The notes under the pieces are model-generated. The model saw nothing but the letters and a program-made list of their open reading frames with translations. It had not been told where the DNA came from and searched no databases. From Paenibacillus sp. J45TS6 (lineage in GTDB: Bacteria > Bacillota > Bacilli > Paenibacillales > Paenibacillaceae), in contig NZ_BOSJ01000002.1 in NCBI RefSeq assembly GCF_018403285.1, forward strand, positions 466,035-530,034: DNA of 64,000 nucleotides. The letters run 5' to 3'. The position numbers and the translations under genes are program-made. Shown piece after piece: positions 17,049-26,483 of this stretch. How positions within the stretch are numbered: the first letter of the stretch is position 1; each line of letters starts with the position of its first letter.

Positions 17049-19036
17049 TCGAACAACCCCTCTTCCTTCTCGATTTCAGAAAGTACATCTAACAAACGTG
17101 ATTCTGCCTCTTTAATCGGCATGTCTAGCTGAACAGCTGCATTCGTTAAATGACCGCCGCCTCCAAGTCGTTCCATAACAACTTGAACATTCATTTTACC
17201 AAGAGAACGGGCACTGATGCCAATTAATCCATCCGGACGTTCACTAACAACGAAAGAAGCAACGACATCGGTCATATTAAGTAATGAGTCTGCCACCTGT
17301 GCAATGAGCAGCTGTGAAATAATCTGTCCTTCTTCCGTAACAGCTACTGCAATATGCCCATGAATCATTTTAGCATGTTTTATGATTTCTGCTTTCGCAA
17401 TATATTCCTGGAGATCCTCTTTGAGCAAACGTTGCACTAGAATGGAATCCGCACCAGATCGTCTTAAGTAACCTGCGGCCTCAAACGTTCTTGAACCTGT
17501 ATGCATTGCAAAATGTTTCGTATCCACCGTGATACCTGCCAGCAGTGCCGTGGCTTCAAGTGGTCTGAGCTGTAATTTATCATGAATATACTGTAATAGT
17601 TCTGTGACGAGTTCAGCGGCTGAGGAGGCATACGGCTCCAAATAGATCAGCACTGCGTCATTAATAAATTCTTCTCCTCTGCGGTGATGGTCGACCACCA
17701 CTACACGAGAAGCCTCTTGTACAAGTCTAGGTTCGATCGTCATGGATGCTTTGTGTGTATCGACGACGACAAGCAAACTGTGCTCTGTGATCATCTGCTG
17801 CGCTTCTTCCGATGTAATAAACGAAGCACCGATCTCCTCGTCCTTATACACCTGATCCATTAAGCGTTCAATCGAAGGATTGGATTCATCGAGCACAATG
17901 TATGCATCCACATGATATAGATTAGCAGCTTTCCATATCCCAATGGAAGCGCCGATCGCATCCATATCTGGGATTTTGTGCCCCATAATGAAGACCTGGT
18001 CACTTTCTTGCATGAGATCACGCAGCGCATGAGCAATAACCCTTGCTCTCACACGGGTTCTTTTTTCTACGGCATTCGTTTTTCCGCCATAAAAAGAAAG
18101 TCGCTGACCCGCTTTAACTGCTGCCTGATCCCCGCCCCGCCCAAGCGCCATATCCAGACTCGATTGAGCGAGTTCCCCAAGTTCACGTATACTGTCCGAA
18201 CCGTAGGCAAGGCCAATACTGAGCGTCATCGGAACTTTTAAATCTGCTGTCATCTCCCGAATATCATCGAGAATAATAAAACGGCTCATCTCAAGATCCT
18301 GCAAGGAGTTATGGTTCAGGATCATTAAATAACGTTCTGATGATAACCGTCTCAGATAGATATTGAAGTCCTTTGCCCAGGAAGTAATCTCACTTGCTGC
18401 ACGAGCGATTAAAGCAGTGCGCTGCTGGTCATCCATTCCTTGAGACGCTTCATCCAGATTATCCAACATGATAATACCAAGCGCTATTTTTTCTTTCTCA
18501 TATTTATCCCGAAGTGTTGCAAGTTCAGTTGTCTCATAAATGTAGATCAGTCGCTCTTCTGGATAATGTCTTAGATCATATACTTGTTCATTCATCCGAT
18601 ATTCAAATTGAATATCATGAGGATGATCCTTATGATGATCTTTCTTTTCTTTCACCTTAAAGGGAAGCTGTGGAAAAAGGGTCATCAGATCATTGCCGAT
18701 CAGCGTTTTTTCGCCAAACATACGGGAGACAAAGCGATTATTCCACTCTATAGAGCGGTCCTCGCTGTATAGTACAATCCCAAGCGGCAAGTTACTGACA
18801 ACTTCTCCTTCTACCCTTTTAATGCGTAAGTTCAATCCGCCAATATATTGATTCAGTTCTCTCCTGAAATCAAGTTCAGCTTTGACCATTACGAAACCAA
18901 GAATCGCCACAAGGACAAGACAAACAAGACCAAGCGGCCAATTATAGGCAACGAGAAATGCATCCAGAATGAGTAATAGAGCAAACGCCCAGACGGTCTG
19001 GTATCCGTGCCAGCGTTTTAAAAGAAATTTAGGCAT
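17045..19036 (-). CDS. gdpP: Cyclic-di-AMP phosphodiesterase GdpP
   Basis: A 663-residue membrane phosphodiesterase (YybT/GdpP) that hydrolyses c-di-AMP to pApA. Two membrane helices (about 15-50) precede a PAS domain (about 70-150) and a degenerate GGDEF domain (about 170-310). The DHH/DHHA1 catalytic part follows, with [30 protein letters not shown] and C-terminal [10 protein letters not shown]. GdpP controls potassium and osmotic balance and cell-wall stress tolerance. The order yybS-gdpP-rplI-dnaC is the standard Firmicute arrangement. Confidence 0.97.
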   Translation of the reverse strand: MPKFLLKRWHGYQTVWAFALLLILDAFLVAYNWPLGLVCLVLVAILGFVMVKAELDFRRELNQYIGGLNLRIKRVEGEVVSNLPLGIVLYSEDRSIEWNNRFVSRMFGEKTLIGNDLMTLFPQLPFKVKEKKDHHKDHPHDIQFEYRMNEQVYDLRHYPEERLIYIYETTELATLRDKYEKEKIALGIIMLDNLDEASQGMDDQQRTALIARAASEITSWAKDFNIYLRRLSSERYLMILNHNSLQDLEMSRFIILDDIREMTADLKVPMTLSIGLAYGSDSIRELGELAQSSLDMALGRGGDQAAVKAGQRLSFYGGKTNAVEKRTRVRARVIAHALRDLMQESDQVFIMGHKIPDMDAIGASIGIWKAANLYHVDAYIVLDESNPSIERLMDQVYKDEEIGASFITSEEAQQMITEHSLLVVVDTHKASMTIEPRLVQEASRVVVVDHHRRGEEFINDAVLIYLEPYASSAAELVTELLQYIHDKLQLRPLEATALLAGITVDTKHFAMHTGSRTFEAAGYLRRSGADSILVQRLLKEDLQEYIAKAEIIKHAKMIHGHIAVAVTEEGQIISQLLIAQVADSLLNMTDVVASFVVSERPDGLIGISARSLGKMNVQVVMERLGGGGHLTNAAVQLDMPIKEAESRLLDVLSEIEKEEGLFE

Positions 19037-19047
19037 TAAAATTCATC

Positions 19048-19968
19048 CTATCGTTTTGGTCTGGAAATGGCTTCACGGAGTGGAAAAGCAAGGTCAATAA
19101 TCCCGATAATCCGCATGGGTCCAATCAGAACCGTCGCTACTGCAAGCAAGAAGGGCAGTATAGGATGCCATTTTTTTGTATGAGCAACATAGAAGAAGAA
19201 GCCGACGGCTTGAATCATAAAACAGAAATTAATCAGCGGAACGAAATTAAGAGCAATCATCGTCATAAAGCTAGATCCCGAGCCATCTGCAACAAGTTGT
19301 AGAATAATACCTATAAAATAATACCAAATTAAAGCTTTTGGTAATCTCCACTCTCGTGCGGGCTTTAGTCTTGGTACATGAACGCCAAGTCGACTAAGCA
19401 CCGGACGAGCAATAGCATGTGTTATGGATGCCATAATAAAGGAAGTGACAATCAGAGCAAACGGAATCATCTGTACCGTTGTCGTTTTAATACGCTCTGC
19501 CATTTCTTCATCTATCACGAGTCCATTGGTGAGTGCATTGTTACCACCGGCTTCGGTCACCGGAGTGAGTGTGAGTGTAACTACATCCTTCATATATCCT
19601 TGAAAATCAAACTGAAAAATGGTGGTGCTAATCAGCAGCAACAACAAAAATTCAGCAAGGATCGTACCCGTACCCGCCATAAGTGTATTCAGTGCCGGCT
19701 TTTTATTTTTGTAGAAATGTCCCATTACAATCGCTGGTATCAAAAAGAAGATTGATAACAGCAAATAAAAAGGCTCTACAATGAAAGCAATCAGAGCCAC
19801 GGGGATAATGTGCCAGCAGAAAGCTTTTAAGCTCAGTGAGCTATACAGAATCACCCCAGGCAAAATAATTAAAAATACACTAATAGCTGTCAGCGGCGGA
19901 GTCAGTAATGATAACAAAAGCACAAGATATACTAAACTCCATATAGCTGTTGACCAGCGAAATTTCAA
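19048..19968 (-). CDS. yybS: YybS-like membrane protein (DUF2232)
   Basis: A 306-residue polytopic protein with about eight hydrophobic segments, MKFRWSTAIWSLVYLVLLLSL at the start and ALIWYYFIGIILQLVADG in the DUF2232 core. Function is not established; the gene usually sits next to gdpP, as here. The start is a TTG at 19968 with AGAGGTGAAAAC properly spaced upstream. It lies 12 bases before gdpP and 6 bases after the MazG-like gene. Confidence 0.9.
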   Translation of the reverse strand: MKFRWSTAIWSLVYLVLLLSLLTPPLTAISVFLIILPGVILYSSLSLKAFCWHIIPVALIAFIVEPFYLLLSIFFLIPAIVMGHFYKNKKPALNTLMAGTGTILAEFLLLLLISTTIFQFDFQGYMKDVVTLTLTPVTEAGGNNALTNGLVIDEEMAERIKTTTVQMIPFALIVTSFIMASITHAIARPVLSRLGVHVPRLKPAREWRLPKALIWYYFIGIILQLVADGSGSSFMTMIALNFVPLINFCFMIQAVGFFFYVAHTKKWHPILPFLLAVATVLIGPMRIIGIIDLAFPLREAISRPKR

Positions 19969-19974
19969 ATGTTT

Positions 19975-20283
19975 TCACCTCTTACGCATATGATCTTCGA
20001 GAGCAGAAATATCTTTATACCAGTCTTCAAGCTGGTGACCTTCCTGTTTGTGTTTTTTCAGCTTCTCGATGAGCAGATCATCCATATCTTTAAAAGAAAT
20101 CCCAAGCCTTCTCCCCAGGATGTAACTGCTCATGATGAGACTTGCAAGACTATCGCTGATTCGCGCTGTGCTTCCTTCCCAAAGCGCTTTAAACAAACGT
20201 GACACTTGATCCAGCATTTCAGTTTTAAGCCATTCAATCACTTTCGCGCGTTTCGCTACATCCAGTTCTTTTGGCATGCTCAT
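19975..20283 (-). CDS. MazG-like family protein
   Basis: A 102-residue all-helical protein, MSMPKELDVAKRAKVIEWLK then LVSRLFKALWEGS-type helices and ISFKDMDDLLIEKLKKHKQEGH. It resembles the MazG nucleotide-pyrophosphohydrolase fold, but the acidic metal-binding EExxE motif is not obvious. Catalytic activity is therefore uncertain. I start at ATG 20283 because CGGGAGTG is well spaced upstream; a longer in-frame reading overlaps the promoter. It is the first gene of the operon leading to gdpP and dnaC. Confidence 0.8.
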   Translation of the reverse strand: MSMPKELDVAKRAKVIEWLKTEMLDQVSRLFKALWEGSTARISDSLASLIMSSYILGRRLGISFKDMDDLLIEKLKKHKQEGHQLEDWYKDISALEDHMRKR

Positions 20284-20317
20284 GATCGTCACACTCCCGT
20301 GAAAAGCTTTATTCTCC

Positions 20318-20326
20318 ATTATAGCA
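20318..20326 (-). promoter_or_regulatory. Extended -10 promoter of the mazG-like/gdpP/dnaC operon
   Basis: TGCTATAAT on the minus strand is a perfect extended -10 element 35 bases before the first start codon. The -35 region (TTTATG, 17 bases away) is weak, which is usual for extended -10 promoters. Confidence 0.6.
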
Positions 20327-20396
20327 TAAAAGGGAATATCCATAAAAAGGACTGCTCGGAATCTCCTGTATCAATAATGAGACCTTTTCCTCTATT

Positions 20397-20828
20397 TTAA
20401 CCTGAATTCGTATTAAGCGATTCTTTCTCCACCATATTTTCACAATATTCAATAATTTGACTGCGACGTACAATCCCGATAAACCGATCCATATCATCGA
20501 CGACCGGTACGAAGTTTTGCGCTTTTGCGAGATTAATTAAGTCACCCATGTTCGCATTAATGGAAACCGGTTTTATATTTACTCGGAGGGGCACATCCTT
20601 AAGGTAAAATTTTGAAGCGTTTTCAAATGTAATCTCTCCCTTGGAATTCTTCATATGCCATAGAAGATCTCCCTCTGTTACCGTACCTTTATACTTTCCG
20701 TCTTTGGTCAAAATAGGGACTGCAGTAAAGCGGTGATATTCCATCCGTTCAAGGGTCTGTCTCAGCGTTGCATCCGAGGTAACTGTTGCTACCTCCTGTT
20801 TGGGCAGCAAGAAAAAAGCAATATTCAT
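20397..20828 (-). CDS. CBS-domain protein (143 residues)
   Basis: Two CBS motifs fill the protein: about 15-60 (TLRQTLERMEYHRFTAVPILTKDGKYKGTVTEGDLLW) and about 75-135 (FVPVVDDMDRFIGIVRRSQIIEYC). A Bateman pair of this kind binds adenine nucleotides or related ligands. No enzymatic domain is fused, so it may sense a nucleotide and act on a partner. GGAGGAAG precedes the ATG. The neighbours are unrelated, and it sits between the mazG-like operon and the LCP gene. Ligand and partner unknown. Confidence 0.88.
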   Translation of the reverse strand: MNIAFFLLPKQEVATVTSDATLRQTLERMEYHRFTAVPILTKDGKYKGTVTEGDLLWHMKNSKGEITFENASKFYLKDVPLRVNIKPVSINANMGDLINLAKAQNFVPVVDDMDRFIGIVRRSQIIEYCENMVEKESLNTNSG

Positions 20829-20934
20829 AACTAAACACTTCCTCCTTATGTTAAGGCAATAGTTAAGTATTTGTATCTCTTACATATTGCGGGTTTACTT
20901 CTTACTTACTACCATTATATTCTCATAACACAAC

Positions 20935-20977
20935 AAAATCAGCACCAGACTTAAAGAAATAATCGTCCAGTGCTGAT
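20935..20977 (-). terminator. Terminator of the LCP gene
   Basis: On the minus strand ATCAGCACTGGAC pairs with GTCTGGTGCTGAT (one mismatch) over a 14-base loop, followed by TTTTGTTG. Confidence 0.8.
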
Positions 20978-20988
20978 CTTCTGTCCAC

Positions 20989-22029
20989 CTATTCTGTATC
21001 TTCACTCTTTATATCGTCCGTGTTCGGTTTCATTAACGTCTCTGCAGTCGTATTTGGATCGAGCCAGTTATTAATCAGCTCTTTAGCATACGCCAGATAA
21101 TCTTCATCTACGTCATCATAGAAGATTCCATTCTTTCTTACCCCTTCACCCATAATAGTGAAACTAGAAATTTCAGGGTTGCTCTGCGTAAGAACTTGTT
21201 TAGCTAGGTCGATAATAAAAGAAGGCTGCATATTGGTTTGGAAGTTATCTCCCATAATATCAAACAGTTTAGGTATATTCGAAATTTGGCTAAGACTCAG
21301 CATTTTGTTGGCAACTGCATTTAAAAAGATCTGCTGACGCTTTGTCCGGTTGAAGTCACTGTCTTCGCGATAACGAATGTAATAAAGTGCTTCCTCTCCA
21401 CTATACAGCGGCTTACCGCCTTCAATCGTAAACTGTACGTGATTTGGATTTTTGTTGACGATATCTTCTTCAATCGGAAGTTCAATACCGCCAATTGCGT
21501 CGACAACTTCCTGAATGGCTGTAAAGTTAACCGTTGCATAGTAATCAATTTCCTTCTCTAGGAAATTTTCTACGGTGTTAATTGACATTTCCTCTTCCCC
21601 AAAGGCAAAAGCATGAGTGAGTTTATCATAATCATCTTCACCGTCATTGTTTGAATCATGCCCTATAATTTGTACATACGTATCCCGGGGAATCGAGACA
21701 AGCAGGACTTTTGATTCTTTAGGACGAACCACCGAATAAATAACGGTATCCGAACGACCTCGCGTTTTCTCATAGGGCCTTGCATCCGTTCCTAGTAATA
21801 GAACAGAGAATGGTTTCTCTTGATATACTATAGGCTCGGCATTAGCTTCCCCTCTATATGATCTTTCAAGCTGATTTTTAATTGTATCTGATAAGAACAA
21901 ATCAAATGCTGCAAGAGCTATTTTTTGTCTAAAAGGATAGGCTACCGCGACTAATACAACAAGGGTTACAAGCGTGATCAGTAAACCCTTTTTTTTATTG
22001 CGTTGCTTTCTTCTTGATCTAGATCTCAT
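20989..22029 (-). CDS. LytR-CpsA-Psr (LCP) family cell-wall glycopolymer ligase
   Basis: A 346-residue protein with a very basic cytoplasmic start (MRSRSRRKQRNKKK), one membrane helix (about 15-32) and an extracellular LCP domain. LCP enzymes attach teichoic acids or other glycopolymers to peptidoglycan. Family motifs are VLLLGTDAR, RGRSDTVIYSVV, LLVSIPRDTYV, KLTHAFAFG and YYIRYREDSDFNRTKRQQ. I start at ATG 22029 (GAGAAGGAA upstream); a longer frame lacks a ribosome site. A short acidic insert at about 125-133 (DSNNDGEDD) looks like a cation-binding loop. Confidence 0.93.
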   Translation of the reverse strand: MRSRSRRKQRNKKKGLLITLVTLVVLVAVAYPFRQKIALAAFDLFLSDTIKNQLERSYRGEANAEPIVYQEKPFSVLLLGTDARPYEKTRGRSDTVIYSVVRPKESKVLLVSIPRDTYVQIIGHDSNNDGEDDYDKLTHAFAFGEEEMSINTVENFLEKEIDYYATVNFTAIQEVVDAIGGIELPIEEDIVNKNPNHVQFTIEGGKPLYSGEEALYYIRYREDSDFNRTKRQQIFLNAVANKMLSLSQISNIPKLFDIMGDNFQTNMQPSFIIDLAKQVLTQSNPEISSFTIMGEGVRKNGIFYDDVDEDYLAYAKELINNWLDPNTTAETLMKPNTDDIKSEDTE

Positions 22030-22310
22030 TGGTTCATTCCTTCTCTTAGTATGGGGACAACAAATCCTATTTTCTATTTTAGTAGGCATTGGAGGTCACA
22101 GGAGACAAATAATTCGTAATGATTCTTTCTAAATAAAAATGCCTCACTTTATAATGTCCTATTATTTTTTATCGTGCAACTTGTACATTTTGCTATATTA
22201 CCATATTAATCTGTATGACGGCACCATGCAAATTGTCATATTTCTCCGTTTTTTGTAACCTTTTTGGTTTATTTCTAGGAAATAGAGAAGAGGTTTCAAA
22301 ACAATTTGAA

Positions 22311-23246
22311 TTAAATAGAGGGTCTTTGAATAACTTGAAGCCATGTTGAAGCCCAGTTTTGTGTCCACTCTTTTGCACTATAGGAGTGAGCAAATCCATA
22401 GTCAAACAATTGTTTAGCTTCTTCAAAACGCTGTTCTTTAGTTTCTGCTCCCATTACAATAGCAATCAATCGTTGGCCGTTCTTTTTCACCGTACTTGAT
22501 AAGCAATATCCTGCATCTTTTGTATATCCTGTTTTAAGACCGTCTGCACCGCTGTATGCATATGGACCCTTTACATTGTCCAGCATCCAGTTTGTATTGC
22601 TCATATATAACCCTTTGTTTCTTAATTCAACTTGAGTCTGGCTTGAAAGTTTTAAAATTTCAGGATGTTGTTTAATGAGGTGAGCGGACAATTTTGCGAC
22701 ATCTTTTGCCGTCATATAATTTTCAGAGGGGCCGCCAGATAAAGATGAAGAACCCGTCGCATTATTATATTTTGTATGTACGGACAGTCCAATGGACTTC
22801 GCTCTTATATTCATTTCTTCTACAAAACGTTCCTCAGAGCCAAACGCATGCTCTGCAAGGGCAATCGTTGCATCATTCGCCGAATAAACGGAGATTACCT
22901 TGAATAGTTCGTTGACTGTAAATTGATCATTTTCATTTAGGGATACATTAATACCAGCTGCTTTAGCAGCATGTTTGCTGATCTTTACGGTGTCATTCCC
23001 AGAAATATGTCCTGCATCCATTTCGTCCAGGATGATAAGCTGAGTCATTAATTTTGATAAGCTTGCTGCAGGTAAGGGATGATCTCCATTAGAACTAACA
23101 ATGACTTCACCTGAAGAAGCGTCCATGAGCAGGGCGGCACTAGATTGAATAGATGGTTTTCCTACTAAGCTTTCTGGCCTTACACCTATAAATATGACAG
23201 CGATGAGAACAACCAGTGTACTGCTTCGTAGGATCCATTTCTTCAT
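22311..23246 (-). CDS. Serine D-alanyl-D-alanine carboxypeptidase (PBP5/DacF type, short)
   Basis: A 311-residue secreted peptidase that trims the terminal D-Ala of peptidoglycan stems. The signal helix is about 5-22. Active-site motifs are all present: S62-LSK65, S122-AN and K238-TG. The protein ends soon after the catalytic domain (YSAKEWTQNWASTW) and lacks the C-terminal beta domain and amphipathic anchor of DacA/DacF. It is probably released, or held by an uncleaved signal. ATG 23246 has GGGGGA upstream; a TTG 21 bases earlier has none. Confidence 0.92.
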   Translation of the reverse strand: MKKWILRSSTLVVLIAVIFIGVRPESLVGKPSIQSSAALLMDASSGEVIVSSNGDHPLPAASLSKLMTQLIILDEMDAGHISGNDTVKISKHAAKAAGINVSLNENDQFTVNELFKVISVYSANDATIALAEHAFGSEERFVEEMNIRAKSIGLSVHTKYNNATGSSSLSGGPSENYMTAKDVAKLSAHLIKQHPEILKLSSQTQVELRNKGLYMSNTNWMLDNVKGPYAYSGADGLKTGYTKDAGYCLSSTVKKNGQRLIAIVMGAETKEQRFEEAKQLFDYGFAHSYSAKEWTQNWASTWLQVIQRPSI

Positions 23247-23462
23247 CTCTATTCCCCCGTTCTTCAAATTTGATTCAAAATTCGTATCTACTATATGTAA
23301 TTAAAATTTATTTACCGACTAAAATAACTGTCTCTATTACTCTATTAAACCAATCTATATATATAGACGTAAGAAATGTGGATTTTGTCTGCATTTCTTT
23401 ATATTTTTTTCAAAAAAATATTTTTTCGTTCACTAAATAAATCTTTAGCCGGCATTCATAAC

Positions 23463-23510
23463 AAAAAAGCACAGCTTTTCACACGGCATTAGTGTAAAAA
23501 AACTGCGCTC
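23463..23510 (-). terminator. Terminator of the opp operon
   Basis: On the minus strand GCGCAG...TTTACAC pairs imperfectly with GTGTGAAAA-GCTGTGC around TAATGCC, followed by TTTTTTG. It is about 90 bases past the oppF stop. The rest of 23247-23596 shows no gene. Confidence 0.75.
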
Positions 23511-23596
23511 AACATTCAATTAGAAACAATCATTGCAAAACACCGTTCATGAGTGTAGGACCCCAATCCATAACTCCACTCGTATTTTAAAGTCAC

Positions 23597-24562
23597 TTAT
23601 GCATAGTGACATGCAACGTAGTGATCTGAACCTACATTACGGTACTCCGGAATCTCTTGCTTACAACGATCCGAAGCAATAGGACAGCGAGTATGAAATT
23701 TACAACCTGAAGGTGGATTTGCTGGACTCGGGATATCACCCTTAAGGACAATGCGTTCTCTTTTCAGCGTTGGATCTGGAATAGGTACTGCTGATAGCAG
23801 AGCCTTTGTATAGGGATGAAGCGGATTGCGGAACAATTCATCCTTACTAGCCATTTCTACCATGGAACCAAGGTACATAACACCAATTCTTGTACAGAGA
23901 TGCTCTACTACACTGAGATCATGAGAGATAAACAAATACGTCAGCTGTTTTTCAGCTTGCAAATCACTAAGCAAGTTGATGATCTGAGCCTGAATGGATA
24001 CATCAAGTGCAGAAACCGGCTCATCTGCCACAATAAAGTCTGGGTTCAGAATCAGTGCACGTGCGATTCCAATCCGCTGACGCTGCCCGCCTGAGAATTC
24101 ATGCGGATACCGATCATAATGATACGCAGAAAGACCGCATATACGCAAAGTTTCTTCTACGGTAGCTCGTACCATCTTTTTAGGAATCAGCTTATGATCC
24201 AGCAGTGCTTCACCAATCGCATCGCCTACTTTGATCCGAGGATTCAGTGAACTGAAAGGATCTTGAAATACAATCTGCATTTCCGGCCGAATCGAGCGAA
24301 GCTTCTCTTTAGATAACTTGTGAAGATCCTGTCCTTTAAAAATAACCTTACCCGACGTTTTATCATTCAGTCTAAGAATGGTTCGGCCAATGGTACTCTT
24401 ACCACAGCCAGACTCTCCTACAAGTCCGAATGACTCTCCTTTATAGATGGTAAACGATACATCATCTACTGCTTTTACATCACCAACACGGCGCTGGAAC
24501 ACACCGCCCGTAATCGGAAAGTATTTCTTTAGATTCTGTACTTCAATCAGCGCTTCTGTCAT
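23597..24562 (-). CDS. oppF: Oligopeptide ABC transporter ATP-binding protein OppF
   Basis: A 321-residue ATPase of the Opp/Dpp family. It has Walker A GESGCGKST (about 47-55), Q-loop QIVFQDPFSSLNPR, signature FSGGQRQRIGIARAL and Walker B FIVADEPVSALD. The C-terminal oligopeptide/dipeptide extension carries HTRCPIASDRC, whose cysteines can bind an iron-sulfur cluster in this family. The start overlaps the oppD stop (ATGA). It pairs with OppD to power peptide import. Confidence 0.96.
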   Translation of the reverse strand: MTEALIEVQNLKKYFPITGGVFQRRVGDVKAVDDVSFTIYKGESFGLVGESGCGKSTIGRTILRLNDKTSGKVIFKGQDLHKLSKEKLRSIRPEMQIVFQDPFSSLNPRIKVGDAIGEALLDHKLIPKKMVRATVEETLRICGLSAYHYDRYPHEFSGGQRQRIGIARALILNPDFIVADEPVSALDVSIQAQIINLLSDLQAEKQLTYLFISHDLSVVEHLCTRIGVMYLGSMVEMASKDELFRNPLHPYTKALLSAVPIPDPTLKRERIVLKGDIPSPANPPSGCKFHTRCPIASDRCKQEIPEYRNVGSDHYVACHYA

Positions 24563-25536
24563 CGTACCATTGCCTCCTCCTCATAGAGCCAACATGCGAC
24601 TTTATGTCCTTGTTCATCTTTACGCAGTGGAGGCTCTTTCTCGCGGCATATGCTCATGCAAGACTCACAGCGATCGTGGAAATGACAATTCTGCCCGAGT
24701 TCAACTGGGTTTGGCACTTGGCCTGGAATCGAATATAGACGTTCCTGTCTTTGATTGATAATGGGCTTGGCCTTAAGGAGACCCTTTGTATATGGATGCT
24801 TCGGTGCTTTGAACAATTCGAATACCGAGGCTTCCTCAATCACTTTGCCTGCATACATAACCACCACGTAATCAGCCATTTCCGCAACGACACCCAGATC
24901 ATGGGTAATGAGCATGATGGAGGTATTAAATTTTTCTTTAATATCACGCATCAGATCAAGGATCTGTGCTTGAATGGTTACATCAAGTGCAGTCGTAGGC
25001 TCATCAGCAATGAGCAGCTTTGGATTACAGCTTAACGCAATGGCGATCATAATCCGCTGACGCATACCACCGCTGAGTTCATGTGGAAATGAGTCTACAA
25101 TTTTCTCTGGACGAGAAATTCCAACCAGGCTAATCAGTTCAATCGCTCTCTTACGAGCTTTCTTCCTATCGAGCAGCAGGTGAATCATTAGTGGTTCACT
25201 GATCTGCTCTCCAATGGTAAGTACAGGGTTTAAGGAAGACATCGGTTCTTGAAAAATAATGGAGATGTCATTACCCCGAATTCGGCCCATATCTCTTTTA
25301 TTCAGCTTAAGAAGATCTTTACCTTCAAATAAAATCTGTCCCCCGGCCGGATCTACCTCTAATAAACGCATCAGTGACATTGCCGTTACGCTTTTTCCGC
25401 ATCCAGATTCACCAACGACGCATACGGTTTCGCCTTCGCGAATCGTAAAACTCACGTCATCAACCGCCTTCACGACCCCTGCGGATGTATGAAAATGCGT
25501 TTTTAAGTTACGGAATTCTACTAAGTCTTTTGCCAT
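24559..25536 (-). CDS. oppD: Oligopeptide ABC transporter ATP-binding protein OppD
   Basis: A 325-residue ATPase. Walker A is GESGCGKSVT, signature LSGGMRQRIMIAIAL and Walker B LLIADEPTTALD. The C-terminal extension includes CHFHDRCESCMSIC with four cysteines, consistent with the cluster-binding tail of Opp ATPases. TAGGAGATG precedes ATG 25536. It heterodimerises with OppF. Confidence 0.96.
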   Translation of the reverse strand: MAKDLVEFRNLKTHFHTSAGVVKAVDDVSFTIREGETVCVVGESGCGKSVTAMSLMRLLEVDPAGGQILFEGKDLLKLNKRDMGRIRGNDISIIFQEPMSSLNPVLTIGEQISEPLMIHLLLDRKKARKRAIELISLVGISRPEKIVDSFPHELSGGMRQRIMIAIALSCNPKLLIADEPTTALDVTIQAQILDLMRDIKEKFNTSIMLITHDLGVVAEMADYVVVMYAGKVIEEASVFELFKAPKHPYTKGLLKAKPIINQRQERLYSIPGQVPNPVELGQNCHFHDRCESCMSICREKEPPLRKDEQGHKVACWLYEEEAMVR

Positions 25537-25547
25537 CTTCGCATCTC

Positions 25548-26471
25548 CTACTTTTTCATTTTAGGATCGAGCGCATCGCGTAGCCCGTCACCAATCAAGT
25601 TAATAGATACTACGGTAATCAGAATACACATACCTGGTGGAATCCAGACCCAAGGTCTCTTTCGGAACTCAATCAGTCCATTTGCTTCAGAGATCATATT
25701 GCCCCAAGATGGGGTTGGTGGAACAACACCAAGTCCTAGATAACTAAGGGTAGACTCAGATATAATGGCACCTGCGACTCCAAGCGTTGCTGATACGATA
25801 ATAATTGGAATGGTATTAGGCAGTAGATGTTTAAAAATTTTGCGACGATCACGAAGCCCGAGTGCTTCAGTAGCCTGCATAAATTCCTGCTCTCGCAGCG
25901 TCAGAATCTGACCACGGACCAAGCGAGCCAGATACGGCCATGCGAGAATCCCCATAATAAGCATTAGATAATAAATTCGATCCTTAGGATCAACTTTCAT
26001 ATCAGAAAGAACTGCCCCTAAGATAATAAGAAGCGGCAAGGACGGCAAAGACATAAAAATCTCACAAACACGCATAATAATCGTATCCACAACATTTCTG
26101 TAAAAACCAGCTAATGCACCCATGATCGAACCTAAAATTACAGTGATTGCAGTAGCAATAATACCTACCATAATAGATACACGTCCTGCTAACATTACAC
26201 GAAGCAGAATGTCTCTTCCGAGCTTATCAGTCCCTAACCAGTGCTCCGCATACGGAGCTTTATTTTTGTCGATTACCTTGTAATCATTTAAACTATATGG
26301 TGAAATCATGGGACCAAATATACAAAGAATGATCATTAGTACTAGAATAAAAAGTCCACCTACAGCAAGCCGATTACGGGTAAAACGGCGTACTGCTACA
26401 CGCCATGGGGAATCTGGCTGCTTAACTGGAGCTTGAACATTCGTATTTAATGGTGCAGCCTCTATTGACAA
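25548..26471 (-). CDS. oppC: Oligopeptide ABC transporter permease OppC
   Basis: A 307-residue permease with about six membrane helices. It has the N-terminal OppC segment (WRVAVRRFTRNRLAVGG), the GTDKLGRDILLRVM motif and the coupling EAA loop (EALGLRDRRKIFKHLLPNTIPI). The start is a TTG at 26471 with GGAGGAGAT upstream. It forms the channel with OppB. Confidence 0.95.
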   Translation of the reverse strand: MSIEAAPLNTNVQAPVKQPDSPWRVAVRRFTRNRLAVGGLFILVLMIILCIFGPMISPYSLNDYKVIDKNKAPYAEHWLGTDKLGRDILLRVMLAGRVSIMVGIIATAITVILGSIMGALAGFYRNVVDTIIMRVCEIFMSLPSLPLLIILGAVLSDMKVDPKDRIYYLMLIMGILAWPYLARLVRGQILTLREQEFMQATEALGLRDRRKIFKHLLPNTIPIIIVSATLGVAGAIISESTLSYLGLGVVPPTPSWGNMISEANGLIEFRKRPWVWIPPGMCILITVVSINLIGDGLRDALDPKMKK

Positions 26472-26483
26472 TGAAATCTCCTC

